Notes: generated by a model not told the origin, from the sequence alone. Positions 43,058-52,250 are shown, counted from the first letter of the stretch. The stretch: DNA of 64,000 bases from Luteipulveratus halotolerans (GCF_001247745.1 NZ_LAIR01000002.1:186001-250000); one strand, 5' to 3'. A program made the numbers and translations.

Positions 43058-43840
43058 TCAGGCGAGCTGCCAGGAGCGCTTGGACAGACCGAACCAGAAG
43101 CCGTCGATCACGCTACGCACGTCACCGTTGCCGTCGGCCGCAGCGCCCAGGGCGACGTACAGCGGCGCCCAGTGCTCCGTACGAGGGTGGGCCTCGTGGG
43201 CGGCGGGCGCACGGTGCAGGAAGTCCATCAGGGCGTCGACGTCACCCGAGGCCATCGTCTCTGCGGCCCAGGCGTCGAACTCCGACGACGGCGTGGGCGG
43301 AGCGGCGTCGGCGCCGGCGCGCGGGTCGAACCAGTGCAGGTTGTGCGTGGTGAACCCGGAGCCGACGACGAGCGTGCCCTCGTCGCGCAGCGGGGCCAGG
43401 CGACGGCCGAGCGCGAACAGCTGCTGCGGGTCCAGCGTCGGCATCGACATCTGCAGGACGGGGATGTCGGCGTCGGGGAACATCTCCTTGAGCGGGACGT
43501 ACGCACCGTGGTCGAGCCCGCGCTCCTCGTCACGGTGCACGGGTACGCCGGGCTGCCGCACGAGCGCCTCGACGTCACGGGCGAGGTCGGGAGCGGGCGG
43601 GGCGTCGTACGTCACCTCGTAGTACCGCTGCGGGAAGCCCCAGAAGTCGTACAGCAGGGGAGCGCCGCTGGTGGACGAGAGCGCGACCGGCGCGGCCTCC
43701 CAGTGGGCCGAGACGATGAGGATGCGGTCGGGGCGCGGCAGGTCGGCGCCCCACTGGCCGAGCTCGTGGGTCCAGCGGGCGTCGTCGGCGAGGGGTGGTG
43801 CGCCGTGGCTGAGGTACAGGACAGGCTGCCGGTCGCTCAT
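43058..43840 (-). CDS. DODA-type extradiol aromatic ring-opening dioxygenase (YgiD-like)
   Basis: 260-residue class III (LigB-fold) dioxygenase. Metal ligands are His in YLSHGAPPL, His in LIVSAHWEA and His in the HNLHWFD region, with an Asp/His-rich LDHGAYVPLKEMFPD loop. YgiD/DODA proteins open catechol rings such as DOPA. The start is ATG 43840: TACGAT lies 6 nt upstream, giving a leaderless mRNA, with TTGAAC 17 bp further upstream inside a perfect TTGAACGTTCAA palindrome. A MarR-type repressor site would look like this, but no such gene is adjacent. Confidence 0.9.
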   Translation of the reverse strand: MSDRQPVLYLSHGAPPLADDARWTHELGQWGADLPRPDRILIVSAHWEAAPVALSSTSGAPLLYDFWGFPQRYYEVTYDAPPAPDLARDVEALVRQPGVPVHRDEERGLDHGAYVPLKEMFPDADIPVLQMSMPTLDPQQLFALGRRLAPLRDEGTLVVGSGFTTHNLHWFDPRAGADAAPPTPSSEFDAWAAETMASGDVDALMDFLHRAPAAHEAHPRTEHWAPLYVALGAAADGNGDVRSVIDGFWFGLSKRSWQLA

Positions 43841-43846
43841 GCAGCG

Positions 43847-43875
43847 ATCGTACGCCAATAAAGTTGAACGTTCAA
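43847..43875 (-). promoter_or_regulatory. DODA promoter with palindromic operator over the -35
   Basis: On the minus strand TTGAAC (plus 43870-43875), a 17-bp spacer and TACGAT (43847-43852) form a near-consensus promoter. The palindrome TTGAACGTTCAA (43864-43875) covers the -35 box, so a dimeric repressor bound there would block RNA polymerase. Confidence 0.75.
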
Positions 43876-44004
43876 TAACGTGACCGTGTCCGGGATCGGC
43901 CTGGCGCGAGGCGCCGCAGAGCAGGCCTTATGGTCATACCGGTCCCACGTCGGAGCAGCGACGAATCCGCTGCACGTGATCGGCCAGAACAGGAGTCCGT
44001 CCCC

Positions 44005-46821
44005 GTGTCACGCAAGCTCGTGATCGTCGAGTCACCGGCCAAGGCCAAGAAGATCGGCGAATACCTCGGCAGCGACTACGTCGTCGACGCCAGCGTCGGC
44101 CACATCCGCGACCTGCCCACGCCGTCGGAGCTCCCGGCCGACATGAAGAAGGGCCCGTACGGCAAGTTCGCCGTCGACGTCGACAACGGGTTCGACGCGT
44201 ACTACGTCGTCGACGCCGACAAGAAGAAGAAGGTCGCCGAGCTCAAGCGCCTCCTCAAGGACTCCGACGAGCTCTACCTCGCCACCGATGAGGACCGCGA
44301 GGGCGAGGCCATCGCGTGGCACCTGCTCGAGGTGCTCAAGCCCAAGGTGCCGGTCAAGCGCATGGTGTTCCACGAGATCACCAAGGAGGCGATCCAGCGC
44401 GCGGCCAACGCCACCCGCAAGCTCGACGACCGCCTCGTCGACGCGCAGGAGACCCGCCGCATCCTCGACCGTCTCTACGGCTACGAGATCAGCCCGGTGC
44501 TGTGGCGCAAGATCCGCCGCGGCCTGTCCGCCGGTCGTGTGCAGTCCGTCGCGACCCGCATGGTCGTCGAGCGTGAGCGTGAGCGCATGGCGTTCGTCGC
44601 CGCGTCGTACTGGGACGTCGAGGGCGAGTTCAAGCCCGAGTCGGCCGGACAGGCTTTCGCCGCAAGGCTTTCCGGCGTCGACGGCAAGCGCGTCGCGGTC
44701 GGTCGCGACTTCGACGACCGCGGTCAGCTGAAGTCCGCCGACCTCGTACACCTCGACCAGCAGCGCGCGACGACGCTCGCCGAGTCGGTCGCGCAGTCGC
44801 GCGCCACCGTGACCTCGGTGCAGGAAAAGCCTTACACCCGTAGGCCGTCCGCGCCGTTCACGACGTCGACGCTGCAGCAGGAGGCCAGCCGCAAGCTGCG
44901 CCTGTCCTCCAAGAACGCCATGCGCGTGGCGCAGCGGCTGTACGAGAACGGCTACATCACCTACATGCGTACCGACTCGACGACGCTGTCGGAGTCCGCG
45001 CTGACCGCCGCTCGTCAGCAGGCGCGCGACCTGTACGGCGCCGAGTACGTCCCCGACGCGCCGCGCCGCTACGAGAAGAAGTCCAAGAACGCCCAGGAGG
45101 CTCACGAGGCGATCCGCCCGGCCGGTGACCGCTTCCGTACGCCGGCGCAGGTGGCCGGTGAGCTGCGCGGCGACGAGTTCGCCCTGTACGAGCTGGTCTG
45201 GAAGCGCACCGTCGCCTCCCAGATGGCCGACGCCCGCGGGTCGACCGCCACGGTGCGGCTGTCCGTCCCCGTCGAGTCCAGCGGGTTCGCCAAGACGGCC
45301 GAGTTCTCCGCGAGCGGCACCGTGATCACCTTCCGCGGCTTCCTCGCTGCGTACGAAGAGGGCCGCGATGCGACCCGCAACGCCGACGACTCCGACACCG
45401 AGCGCCGTCTGCCCAAGATGGCCGAGGGCCTGGGCCTGGAGGTGCTGCGCGCAGAGGCGGACGGTCACACCACCAGCCCGCCGCCGCGCTACACCGAGGC
45501 GACGCTCGTGAAAGCCATGGAGGAGAAGGGGATCGGCCGCCCGTCGACGTACGCCGCGACGGTCGGCACGATCCAGGACCGCGGCTACGTCGGCACCCGA
45601 GGCAACGCGCTGGTGCCGACCTGGCTCGCGTTCGCGGTGACGCGCCTGCTCGAGGAGCACTTCCCGAGCCTGGTCGACTACGAGTTCACCGCCTCCATGG
45701 AGGAGGGGCTCGACGAGATCGCGGCGGGCAACGACGGCCGCGCGGCCTGGTTGTCGCGCTTCTACTTCGGCAACGAGGCGACGTCGGCCGAGGGGCTGCG
45801 CCACCTGGTCGACCACCTCGGTGACATCGACGCCCGCGGCATCTCCACCATCGAGATCGGCGACGGCATCGTCGTCCGCGTGGGTCGCTACGGCCCCTAC
45901 GTCGAGGACACCGTGCCGAAGGGCGTCGACCCGGCCACGGGTGAGGTCACCGACGCCGAGGCCGCTGAGAAGGGCACGCCGCGGCGCGCCACGATCAACG
46001 ACGACATCGCACCTGATGAGATGACGCCGGCCAAGGCCCGCGAGCTGCTCGAGGCTGCCGACGACGACGGTCGCGTGCTCGGCCAGGACCCCGCCACGGG
46101 GCGCGACATCGTGGCCAAGGCCGGTCGCTACGGCCCCTACGTCACCGAGGTGCTGCCCGAGGACGCGCCGCCGCCCCCGCCCGCCGACGGTGAGAAGCCC
46201 AAGCGCACCAAGAAGGTCGCCAAGCCCAAGCCCAGGACGGCGAGCCTGTTCAAGGACATGGACCTCGCCACGATCGACATCGACACCGCGCTCAAGCTGC
46301 TCAGCCTGCCGCGCGTGGTCGGCGTCGTCAGCGAGACGGTCAAGGACGACGACGGCAACGAGGTCGAGAAGCCCGTCGAGATCACGGCGCAGAACGGCCG
46401 CTACGGGCCCTATCTCAAGAAGGGCACCGACTCGCGCTCGCTGCAGACCGAGCAGCAGCTGTTCGACATCACGCTCGACGAGGCGGTCAAGATCTACGCC
46501 GAGCCCAAGCGGCGCGGGCGTGCGGCCGCGCCGCCCCTGAAGGAGCTCGGCACCGACCCGGCGTCCGAGAAGCCCGTCGTGGTCAAGGACGGTCGCTTCG
46601 GCCCGTACGTCACCGACGGCGAGACCAACGCGACGCTGCGCAAGGACGACGACCCGGCGACGATCACGCCGGAGCGCGGTTTCGAGCTGCTCGCCGAGAA
46701 GCGCGCCAAGGGCCCGACGACGCGCAAGAAGACCGCCAAGAAGGCCGCGAAGAAGACCACCAAGAAGGCTCCGGCCAAGAAGACGACGGCCAAGAAGGCC
46801 GCCGTCAAGAAGTCGAGCTGA
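44005..46821 (+). CDS. topA: DNA topoisomerase I (type IA)
   Basis: 938-residue omega protein that relaxes negative supercoils. The Toprim domain starts at KLVIVESPAKAKKI and includes DEDREGEAIAWH. The catalytic tyrosine is Y320 in YITYMRTDST. The C-terminal half has four TOPRIM-C repeats recognised by GRYGPY or GRFGPY instead of zinc fingers, which is the actinobacterial form. It ends in a Lys/Ala/Thr tail (TRKKTAKKAAKKTTKK...) that aids processivity. GTG 44005 is the start because the conserved sequence begins there (VSRKLVIVE); the preceding 25 codons are not conserved. Confidence 0.96.
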   Translation: MSRKLVIVESPAKAKKIGEYLGSDYVVDASVGHIRDLPTPSELPADMKKGPYGKFAVDVDNGFDAYYVVDADKKKKVAELKRLLKDSDELYLATDEDREGEAIAWHLLEVLKPKVPVKRMVFHEITKEAIQRAANATRKLDDRLVDAQETRRILDRLYGYEISPVLWRKIRRGLSAGRVQSVATRMVVERERERMAFVAASYWDVEGEFKPESAGQAFAARLSGVDGKRVAVGRDFDDRGQLKSADLVHLDQQRATTLAESVAQSRATVTSVQEKPYTRRPSAPFTTSTLQQEASRKLRLSSKNAMRVAQRLYENGYITYMRTDSTTLSESALTAARQQARDLYGAEYVPDAPRRYEKKSKNAQEAHEAIRPAGDRFRTPAQVAGELRGDEFALYELVWKRTVASQMADARGSTATVRLSVPVESSGFAKTAEFSASGTVITFRGFLAAYEEGRDATRNADDSDTERRLPKMAEGLGLEVLRAEADGHTTSPPPRYTEATLVKAMEEKGIGRPSTYAATVGTIQDRGYVGTRGNALVPTWLAFAVTRLLEEHFPSLVDYEFTASMEEGLDEIAAGNDGRAAWLSRFYFGNEATSAEGLRHLVDHLGDIDARGISTIEIGDGIVVRVGRYGPYVEDTVPKGVDPATGEVTDAEAAEKGTPRRATINDDIAPDEMTPAKARELLEAADDDGRVLGQDPATGRDIVAKAGRYGPYVTEVLPEDAPPPPPADGEKPKRTKKVAKPKPRTASLFKDMDLATIDIDTALKLLSLPRVVGVVSETVKDDDGNEVEKPVEITAQNGRYGPYLKKGTDSRSLQTEQQLFDITLDEAVKIYAEPKRRGRAAAPPLKELGTDPASEKPVVVKDGRFGPYVTDGETNATLRKDDDPATITPERGFELLAEKRAKGPTTRKKTAKKAAKKTTKKAPAKKTTAKKAAVKKSS

Positions 46822-46833
46822 GGTCCTCGCCTG

Positions 46834-47382
46834 ATGCGTACGATCCCCGCCGCGGTCGGCGCAGCGCTGCTGGCGGCCGGTCTGACCGGCTGCCAGCAGG
46901 CCGAGGCACCGCCGGCGACGACGCCGGCCGAACGCATCGAAGGACTCGGTGTCGTGCGCAGTTACACGGTCACGTCACGCAACCACGTGACGACCTGGCC
47001 GTCGTACGCCCAGCATCCGGCCGTCGGCGGCGACCACTATGCGGAATGGGCCAGCTGCGGCGTCTACGACGCCGAGGTCCCTGAGCCCAACGCCGTGCAC
47101 TCGCTCGAGCACGGCGCGGTCTGGATCACCTACAAGAAGCCCTTGTCGCCCGAAAACCGTTCGTACGTCAGCGGACTCGCATCCGGCCAGTACGTCCTGG
47201 TGTCCTCGTACGCGCGCCAGGAGGCTCCGTTCGTCCTCACAGCGTGGGGCAAGCAGGTCGCCGTCGCCGACCTCAAGGACGCGGCGGTCGCGGACTTCTT
47301 GAAGAAATACGTCCAAGGTCCGCAGACTCCAGAACCCGGTGCCCCCTGCTCCGGCGGATACGCTCCTGGTGCGACAGTCTGA
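46834..47382 (+). CDS. DUF3105 lipoprotein
   Basis: 182-residue exported lipoprotein. The signal ends at the lipobox LTGC (about residue 20). The DUF3105 core includes SRNHVTTWPSYAQHPAVGGDHYAEWASCGVYD and VHSLEHGAVWITY, with conserved His residues that could bind metal. Function unknown. It begins 12 nt after topA, so it may be co-transcribed. Confidence 0.85.
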   Translation: MRTIPAAVGAALLAAGLTGCQQAEAPPATTPAERIEGLGVVRSYTVTSRNHVTTWPSYAQHPAVGGDHYAEWASCGVYDAEVPEPNAVHSLEHGAVWITYKKPLSPENRSYVSGLASGQYVLVSSYARQEAPFVLTAWGKQVAVADLKDAAVADFLKKYVQGPQTPEPGAPCSGGYAPGATV

Positions 47383-47497
47383 GCGGATCGTCGGGGAGCA
47401 CGCACACGATCTATTCGGGGGGCCATGGAACCGGAGGAGGTCGTGGCCCCGTCGCAGGCACGACCCACTGCAACGGTTACCGCACAAGGAGTTCGTC

Positions 47498-48202
47498 ATG
47501 CCCCGCACCCGCAACCGCGCCGCTCGCGCCGCCGTCGTCTCGCTCGCCCTCGCCGGCGCGCTCGGACTGAGCGCCTGCCAGGAGGACAGCCCCACCGCGG
47601 CTGAGCCCACGTCGGCTGCCCCCACCTCGTCGGCTGCTGCCGAGCCCACCAGCGAGGCACCCTCCTCGGAGGCTCCCACCACGGAGGCCACGTCCGAGGC
47701 TCCGTCCACGACCGCGGCGCCCAGCGCCTCGACCTCGGCTCCCGCCGGTGGTCCGGTGGGCGACACGACCCTGACCCCCGAGGGCACGACGCTGAAGTTC
47801 GGTCAGCCGGCCGTCGTCAAGGAGGGCTCGGGCGACTCCGCCGACACCTACCGCCTCTCGGCCACCGCGCTGGAGGTCGCACCCGACTCGGTCTACACCT
47901 CCGAGAACCTCAACAAGGCCAACGGCAAGGTGTACTACCTGCGCTACAAGGCCACCAACATCGGCAAGTCCGGTGCGACGTGGGGTGCGTCGGACGTCAA
48001 CAGCTTCATGTTCATCCCGAAGCTCTCGCCCGACCAGAAGGGCAAGAAGCTCATCGGCTCGATCGACGCCTGTGACACCCCCAGCGACGACATCCCGGTC
48101 GGCGGTACCGGTGACGGCTGTGAGGTCTACCAGATCACCGGCAACACCGTCACCGACGTGATCTTCCGTGCGGGCGACAGCCGCGTCGTCTGGACGAAGT
48201 AG
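47498..48202 (+). CDS. Lipoprotein, paralogue 1 of a tandem pair
   Basis: 234-residue lipoprotein. The signal MPRTRNRAARAAVV...GALGLSAC has a good lipobox, followed by a Thr/Ser/Glu/Ala-rich mucin-like linker (about residues 25-90) and a C-terminal domain with the DUF4352-like strand pattern KVYYLRYKATNIGKSG and a disulfide pair (DACDTP, GDGCEV). ATG 47498 follows AAGGAG. The whole unit, including the terminator, is duplicated in the next gene. Confidence 0.78.
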   Translation: MPRTRNRAARAAVVSLALAGALGLSACQEDSPTAAEPTSAAPTSSAAAEPTSEAPSSEAPTTEATSEAPSTTAAPSASTSAPAGGPVGDTTLTPEGTTLKFGQPAVVKEGSGDSADTYRLSATALEVAPDSVYTSENLNKANGKVYYLRYKATNIGKSGATWGASDVNSFMFIPKLSPDQKGKKLIGSIDACDTPSDDIPVGGTGDGCEVYQITGNTVTDVIFRAGDSRVVWTK

Positions 48203-48217
48203 CACCAGCACGTACGC

Positions 48218-48249
48218 AAGGGCCCGGTCGCCACGGCGGCCGGGCCCTT
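48218..48249 (+). terminator. Terminator of lipoprotein paralogue 1
   Basis: AAGGGCCCGG pairs with CCGGGCCCTT around TCGCCACGGCGG. The same hairpin, with a few changes, follows paralogue 2. Confidence 0.8.
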
Positions 48250-48353
48250 CGTCGTACCCGAAGTGGCGAGAGTCAGCCATCGTGAGCACCGGCCACAAGG
48301 CGTGGCAGCGGATAGGTTGCGAGCGCCCCGTACACCGCATCAGGAGTTTCGTC

Positions 48354-49043
48354 ATGCCCCGAAGCAGTAGGCGCGCCCGCGCCGCCGTCCTCGCCGTCGC
48401 TCTGGGAGGTGCCCTCGGACTGAGCGCGTGCTCGGATGATGCGTCGGTCAGCGCGCCGGCGTCGACGGCCGCGCAGACCTCGGCGGCCGCGCCGAGCTCA
48501 TCCGCCGAGACCCCGGCGGCCACGTCCGCCGCGCCGACCTCGGAGTCCGCGGCTCCCGTCGAGGAGTCCACGACGACGAGCACCACCGCCGCGTCGCCGA
48601 CGACCTCGGCGTCGAAGGGCGACATGAAGGTCACACCGTCAGGGACGACGCTGAAGGTCGGCCAGCCGGCGCTGATCGAGACCCGGGACGGCGAGCTGTT
48701 TCGCGTGACGCCCAAGACCCTCGCGGCGGCCCCGGACTCCGACTACGCGGCCGCCAACCTCGACAAGGCCGACGGCACGATGTACTACCTGACGTTCGAC
48801 GTGAGCAACGTCGGCGACGTCGAAGGTCACGTCAACCGCCGCTACCTGCACCCCAAGACCGACGCGGGCGGCATGATGGGACCGAAGGTGCTCTACGGCA
48901 GCACGCCGGCCTGCAAGGGCACCGCCGGCGACCTGGCCCCCGGCGCGACGCAGACGAACTGCTACATCTACCAGATCGACGGCGCACCGATCACTGATGT
49001 CGAGTACGCCGGCTCGCCCCAGAAGCTCACCTGGACCAAGTAG
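48354..49043 (+). CDS. Lipoprotein, paralogue 2 of a tandem pair
   Basis: 229-residue lipoprotein with the same plan as the preceding gene: MPRSSRRARAAVLAV signal ending GLSAC, a low-complexity Ala/Ser/Thr/Pro linker, and a domain beginning KVTPSGTTLKVGQPALIET with TMYYLTFDVSNVGDVEG and a Cys pair (PACKGT, TNCYIY). ATG 48354 follows AGGAG. It differs mainly in the linker and in loops. Unknown function. Confidence 0.78.
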   Translation: MPRSSRRARAAVLAVALGGALGLSACSDDASVSAPASTAAQTSAAAPSSSAETPAATSAAPTSESAAPVEESTTTSTTAASPTTSASKGDMKVTPSGTTLKVGQPALIETRDGELFRVTPKTLAAAPDSDYAAANLDKADGTMYYLTFDVSNVGDVEGHVNRRYLHPKTDAGGMMGPKVLYGSTPACKGTAGDLAPGATQTNCYIYQIDGAPITDVEYAGSPQKLTWTK

Positions 49044-49056
49044 CACCCGCACGCAC

Positions 49057-49090
49057 GCAGGGCCCGGTCGCGACGGCGGCCGGGCCCTGC
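49057..49090 (+). terminator. Terminator of lipoprotein paralogue 2
   Basis: GCAGGGCCCGG pairs with CCGGGCCCTGC around TCGCGACGGCGG. It also lies just beyond the stop of the convergent serine hydrolase and can serve both. Confidence 0.8.
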
Positions 49091-49103
49091 GTCGTACCCG
49101 CGG

Positions 49104-50468
49104 TCAGTGCTGCTCGACGGGTACGCCGAACGCGAGCGGCTCGCGGGTGAACCGGTAGGTCGCCCAGAGCAGCTGGCGTACGGACCCGTCGGAGTGGCGT
49201 GCGACGCGCAGCAGCTCGCCCTTCTCGCGGCCGGCGACCGTGCGGTAGACGTCGTCCTCGACCCGTTCGAACCGCGACGACGGCCGGGCCGCCGGGAGCC
49301 CGTCGATGCGGGCCTCGAGGCCACCGTCACGAATGACGAACGTGAACCCCTGGCCCTCGGACCACCAGCGCCCGGTGAGGGGTACGAGCTCGGCCGGCTG
49401 CTCGGTGCCTGGCGTCCACGGCGTGAGCGGCTCGGGGTCGTGCTCCAGCACGTACGACGCGAGGTCGAGCGCCGCAGCGCGTGGGTCAGGGGCGTTGGTG
49501 GCGTTCATCAGGATGATGCCCGTCGTGCCGGACGAGCGCTCGGTGAAGACACCCGAGACCGAGCCCGGCAGCCCGCCGGTGTGACCGACCCAGGTGCGGC
49601 CGTCCCGTCGAGCGAGCTCGAGCCCGAGGCCCCAGGCGAACGACCAACCGGTGGTGTCGCCGACGATCTGCGGCTGGCACATCTCCTCGAGGGTCGCGGG
49701 TGCGAGCACCGACGGGTCGGGCGCGGCGAGGAACCCGTGCCAGGCCGCCATGTCGGTGGCGGTGCTCCAGATCGCCCCGGCCGATGCGGTCGCCTGCTTG
49801 TCGACGCGTGGCTCGGTCACGGGCACGTCGCTGAACGGCGGCACGTAGTAGGCGCCGGCGACCGGGCTGGACGGGCGCAACGCGGTGCGGCGCAGGCCGA
49901 GCGGGTCGAGCAGACGCGCACGCAGGCTCTCGCCCCATTCGCGACCGTCGAGGCGGGCGATGATCTCGCCGAGCACGGCGTAGCCGAGGTTGCTGTAGTG
50001 CCACGTGGTGTGCGGGCGCAGCACGCGCTCGGCGTCGTTCCACCCGGTCACGAGCCCTGCGCGGTCGGGGAACTCCAGGGTGTCCCAGACGTCGCCGACC
50101 GGCTCGCGCTGCATGCCGGTGGTGTGCGACAACAGCTGGCGGAGCGTGACCCGCGGGTGCTGGGTCTCGGGCAGGTGCTGGTCGACGGTGTCGTCGAGGG
50201 TGAGCCGCCCCTCGTCGCGCAGCTGCATCACCATGACGGCCGTGAACGTCTTGGTGTTGGACGCCACCTGGAAGTGGGTGTCGGCGCCGAGATCGACACT
50301 CTGGTCGTCGAGGTCTGCCACGCCGATGCCGTTGTGCCACAACAGCTTTCCGTGGCGGCCGACCGCCGCGACGAGGCCCGGCACGCGTCCGTCGACCTGG
50401 CGGCCGGTCGCTGTGCGGGTGAGCTCACGGTCGGTGGTGGGGCTGATCGGCGACGGCTCCTGAGTCAT
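49104..50468 (-). CDS. Serine hydrolase, class C beta-lactamase fold
   Basis: 454-residue protein of the beta-lactamase/esterase family. The nucleophile is S70-N-T-K73, with the tyrosine motif HYSNLGYAVLGEI and WVGHTGGLPG as the third motif. No signal peptide; a C-terminal beta-rich domain (about 360-454) follows. Such proteins are more often D-amino-acid amidases or esterases than drug-resistance enzymes. ATG 50468 is used, as the preceding 22 codons lack family similarity. Confidence 0.85.
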   Translation of the reverse strand: MTQEPSPISPTTDRELTRTATGRQVDGRVPGLVAAVGRHGKLLWHNGIGVADLDDQSVDLGADTHFQVASNTKTFTAVMVMQLRDEGRLTLDDTVDQHLPETQHPRVTLRQLLSHTTGMQREPVGDVWDTLEFPDRAGLVTGWNDAERVLRPHTTWHYSNLGYAVLGEIIARLDGREWGESLRARLLDPLGLRRTALRPSSPVAGAYYVPPFSDVPVTEPRVDKQATASAGAIWSTATDMAAWHGFLAAPDPSVLAPATLEEMCQPQIVGDTTGWSFAWGLGLELARRDGRTWVGHTGGLPGSVSGVFTERSSGTTGIILMNATNAPDPRAAALDLASYVLEHDPEPLTPWTPGTEQPAELVPLTGRWWSEGQGFTFVIRDGGLEARIDGLPAARPSSRFERVEDDVYRTVAGREKGELLRVARHSDGSVRQLLWATYRFTREPLAFGVPVEQH

Positions 50469-50656
50469 GACACCCGAACCTACGCCCCGAGCAAAGGTCA
50501 CCGTCAGGACACCCGCAGGTCGCGCCACGGCCACGTTGGTCGCGAAGAGTAGGCATCACCACACGTATCGGTGGGCGCGGGTGGACGCGCCCACCGACCG
50601 GCCGAGACCGCGAGGACGGGGCCGACGGGCCGGCGTACGACGAAGGGGGTGCTGCG

Positions 50657-51520
50657 ATGGCTCTCGCGCCACCTCATCGTGCGCCCGTGACGTTGCCGGC
50701 CCGGGCCTCCGGCGACCTGCGCCGGATCCGGGTGACGTGGGAGCAGCCCGATCTGCTCGACGTCGCGTCCTACCGGGTGCACGGCCAGCACGTACGCCGC
50801 TCACCGGCCGCCCGCCTGCGACCCGCCGAGCACAACCTGATGGCCGAGGTCGACACCCCGGTCTACGCCCAGCACGACCTCAGCCCGCACGGTGAGCGGT
50901 GGGAGTACCTCGTGGTCGCGGTCGACGCCCACGGTGAGCCGTGCGCGAGCAGCGAGCCCGTCGAGGCCACCTCGACCACGTCGGTCACGGTGACGGGTAC
51001 GCCGGTCGCGACCGTCGGCTCCTTCAACGGGCGTGGCCATGAGCTGGCCCTGTCGCCGTCGGGGTTCGCGCGCTACCAGTCGGTGTTCCCCGCCGACGTC
51101 GACTTCACCCATGGTCGTGACCGGCCAGACACGGCGTGGAGCTATCTGCAGCCCGGGCCGGACGACGCGTGGGCCGGGCGGCGTAGCCACCGGTTCCGTC
51201 TGCGCTTCTGGTTGGACGACGTGCCGACCGACGACCTCGACCTGGCCGTCTGGCTGACCGACCGCCATCCGGTGCGTGCAGGTGCCGCCGGTCTCACGGT
51301 CAACGGTGCGGTCATCGACCCGCTGATCTTCGCCGACGAGGTCGAAGCAGCCCCGTTGGCGGCGCCGGCCGTGCCGGGGAGAGGTGCCGGACCGGCGTAC
51401 CTCGAACGCCCGGTGAGCAGGGCGTTGTTCAGGCGCGGCGAGAACGTCATCGAGATCGCCAAGGAGCAGGGCTCCTGGATCGCGTACGACGCGTTGGGCG
51501 TCTTCGCCCGACGTGCCTGA
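50657..51520 (+). CDS. Fibronectin III-like plus rhamnogalacturonan-lyase-C-like protein
   Basis: 287-residue cytoplasmic-looking protein. Residues about 15-110 look like a fibronectin type III fold (RIRVTWEQPDLLDVASYRVHG, EYLVVAVDAHGEPCASSEP). Residues about 120-287 resemble the C-terminal sugar-binding domain III of PL4 rhamnogalacturonan lyases (LDLAVWLTDRHPVRAGAAGLTVNG, GENVIEIAKEQGSWIAYDALGVF). The catalytic lyase domain is absent. No signal peptide is visible. A beta-sandwich binding protein without enzymatic activity is the most I can say. Confidence 0.55.
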   Translation: MALAPPHRAPVTLPARASGDLRRIRVTWEQPDLLDVASYRVHGQHVRRSPAARLRPAEHNLMAEVDTPVYAQHDLSPHGERWEYLVVAVDAHGEPCASSEPVEATSTTSVTVTGTPVATVGSFNGRGHELALSPSGFARYQSVFPADVDFTHGRDRPDTAWSYLQPGPDDAWAGRRSHRFRLRFWLDDVPTDDLDLAVWLTDRHPVRAGAAGLTVNGAVIDPLIFADEVEAAPLAAPAVPGRGAGPAYLERPVSRALFRRGENVIEIAKEQGSWIAYDALGVFARRA

Positions 51521-51574
51521 CGTCGCCGGCTGCGCGGCTCAAACCCTTCCTGGTCCCGCTGGGAAGATGACCGC

Positions 51575-52210
51575 ATGGTGACCGAGGAGCTCAGCGCGCG
51601 CAGACCGGACGTGCAGTCGATCGAGTGGCCGTGGCGCACCGAGCGCCTGGAGCTGCGACCGATCGTCGAGAGCGACGTCGAGGCGATGTACGCGCTCCGC
51701 TCCGACCCGCAGGTGCAGTGGTTCTGCGGTGGGCCGGCCATGTCGCGTGGGGACGCCCAGCGACGAGTGGCCCTCAACGTCTCGCGGATGCAGCCCGACT
51801 CCGACGAGCCCGGCATCGCCCTCGCGGTGATCGACCCGTCCGACGGTCGGATGTGGGGCGACGCGCTCATCGGGCTGAAGCCGTCCCAGGCGGTCGGGAT
51901 GCACCCGACCGCCGAGTGGGAAGGCGTCATCGGCTACACGCTGCAGCGCGCGAAGTGGGGTGCGGGCTGGGGCACTGAGGTCGCAGATGCGTTGCTGCGC
52001 ATCGCTTTTGAGCGGCTTGGTCTGAGACGGGTGCGTGCTGACGTGTTCGCTGGCAACGTCGCCTCCGAGCGGTTGCTGCGTCGACTCGGGATGCGCCTCG
52101 AAGGGCGCACCGTGCAGGCCGTGCTCGGCGAGGACGGCACCTGGTGGGACGACCTCCACCTGGCGATGCTGCGCGAGGAGTGGCCGACGCGCACGGTCGA
52201 CCCGCAATGA
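51575..52210 (+). CDS. GNAT family N-acetyltransferase (RimJ/RimL-like)
   Basis: 211-residue acetyltransferase of the RimJ/RimL subgroup. TERLELRPIVESDVEAMYAL opens the fold, IGYTLQRAKWGAGWGTEVADALLRIAF includes the acetyl-CoA pyrophosphate loop (R/QxxGxG/A), and LRRVRADVFAGNVASERLLRRLGM is the acceptor-side helix. Substrate unknown: a protein N-terminus or a small amine. It lies 40 nt before the permease gene and may be co-expressed. Confidence 0.86.
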   Translation: MVTEELSARRPDVQSIEWPWRTERLELRPIVESDVEAMYALRSDPQVQWFCGGPAMSRGDAQRRVALNVSRMQPDSDEPGIALAVIDPSDGRMWGDALIGLKPSQAVGMHPTAEWEGVIGYTLQRAKWGAGWGTEVADALLRIAFERLGLRRVRADVFAGNVASERLLRRLGMRLEGRTVQAVLGEDGTWWDDLHLAMLREEWPTRTVDPQ

Positions 52211-52250
52211 CGATCAAGCCGAAACCCTTGACACACATAAGGATCGAGTC

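Noticed and set aside
46720..46821. Tandem repeat at the end of topA
   Set aside because: The Lys/Ala/Thr-codon repetition encodes the normal basic tail of actinobacterial topoisomerase I.
48168..48353. N-terminal extension of lipoprotein paralogue 2 from an upstream in-frame start
   Set aside because: The extension crosses the terminator of paralogue 1 and would bury the signal peptide; the lipobox spacing is right only from ATG 48354.
49104..50468. Antibiotic-resistance beta-lactamase
   Set aside because: The SxxK/YSN/HTGG motifs fit the broad serine-hydrolase family, but there is no signal peptide and no resistance context.
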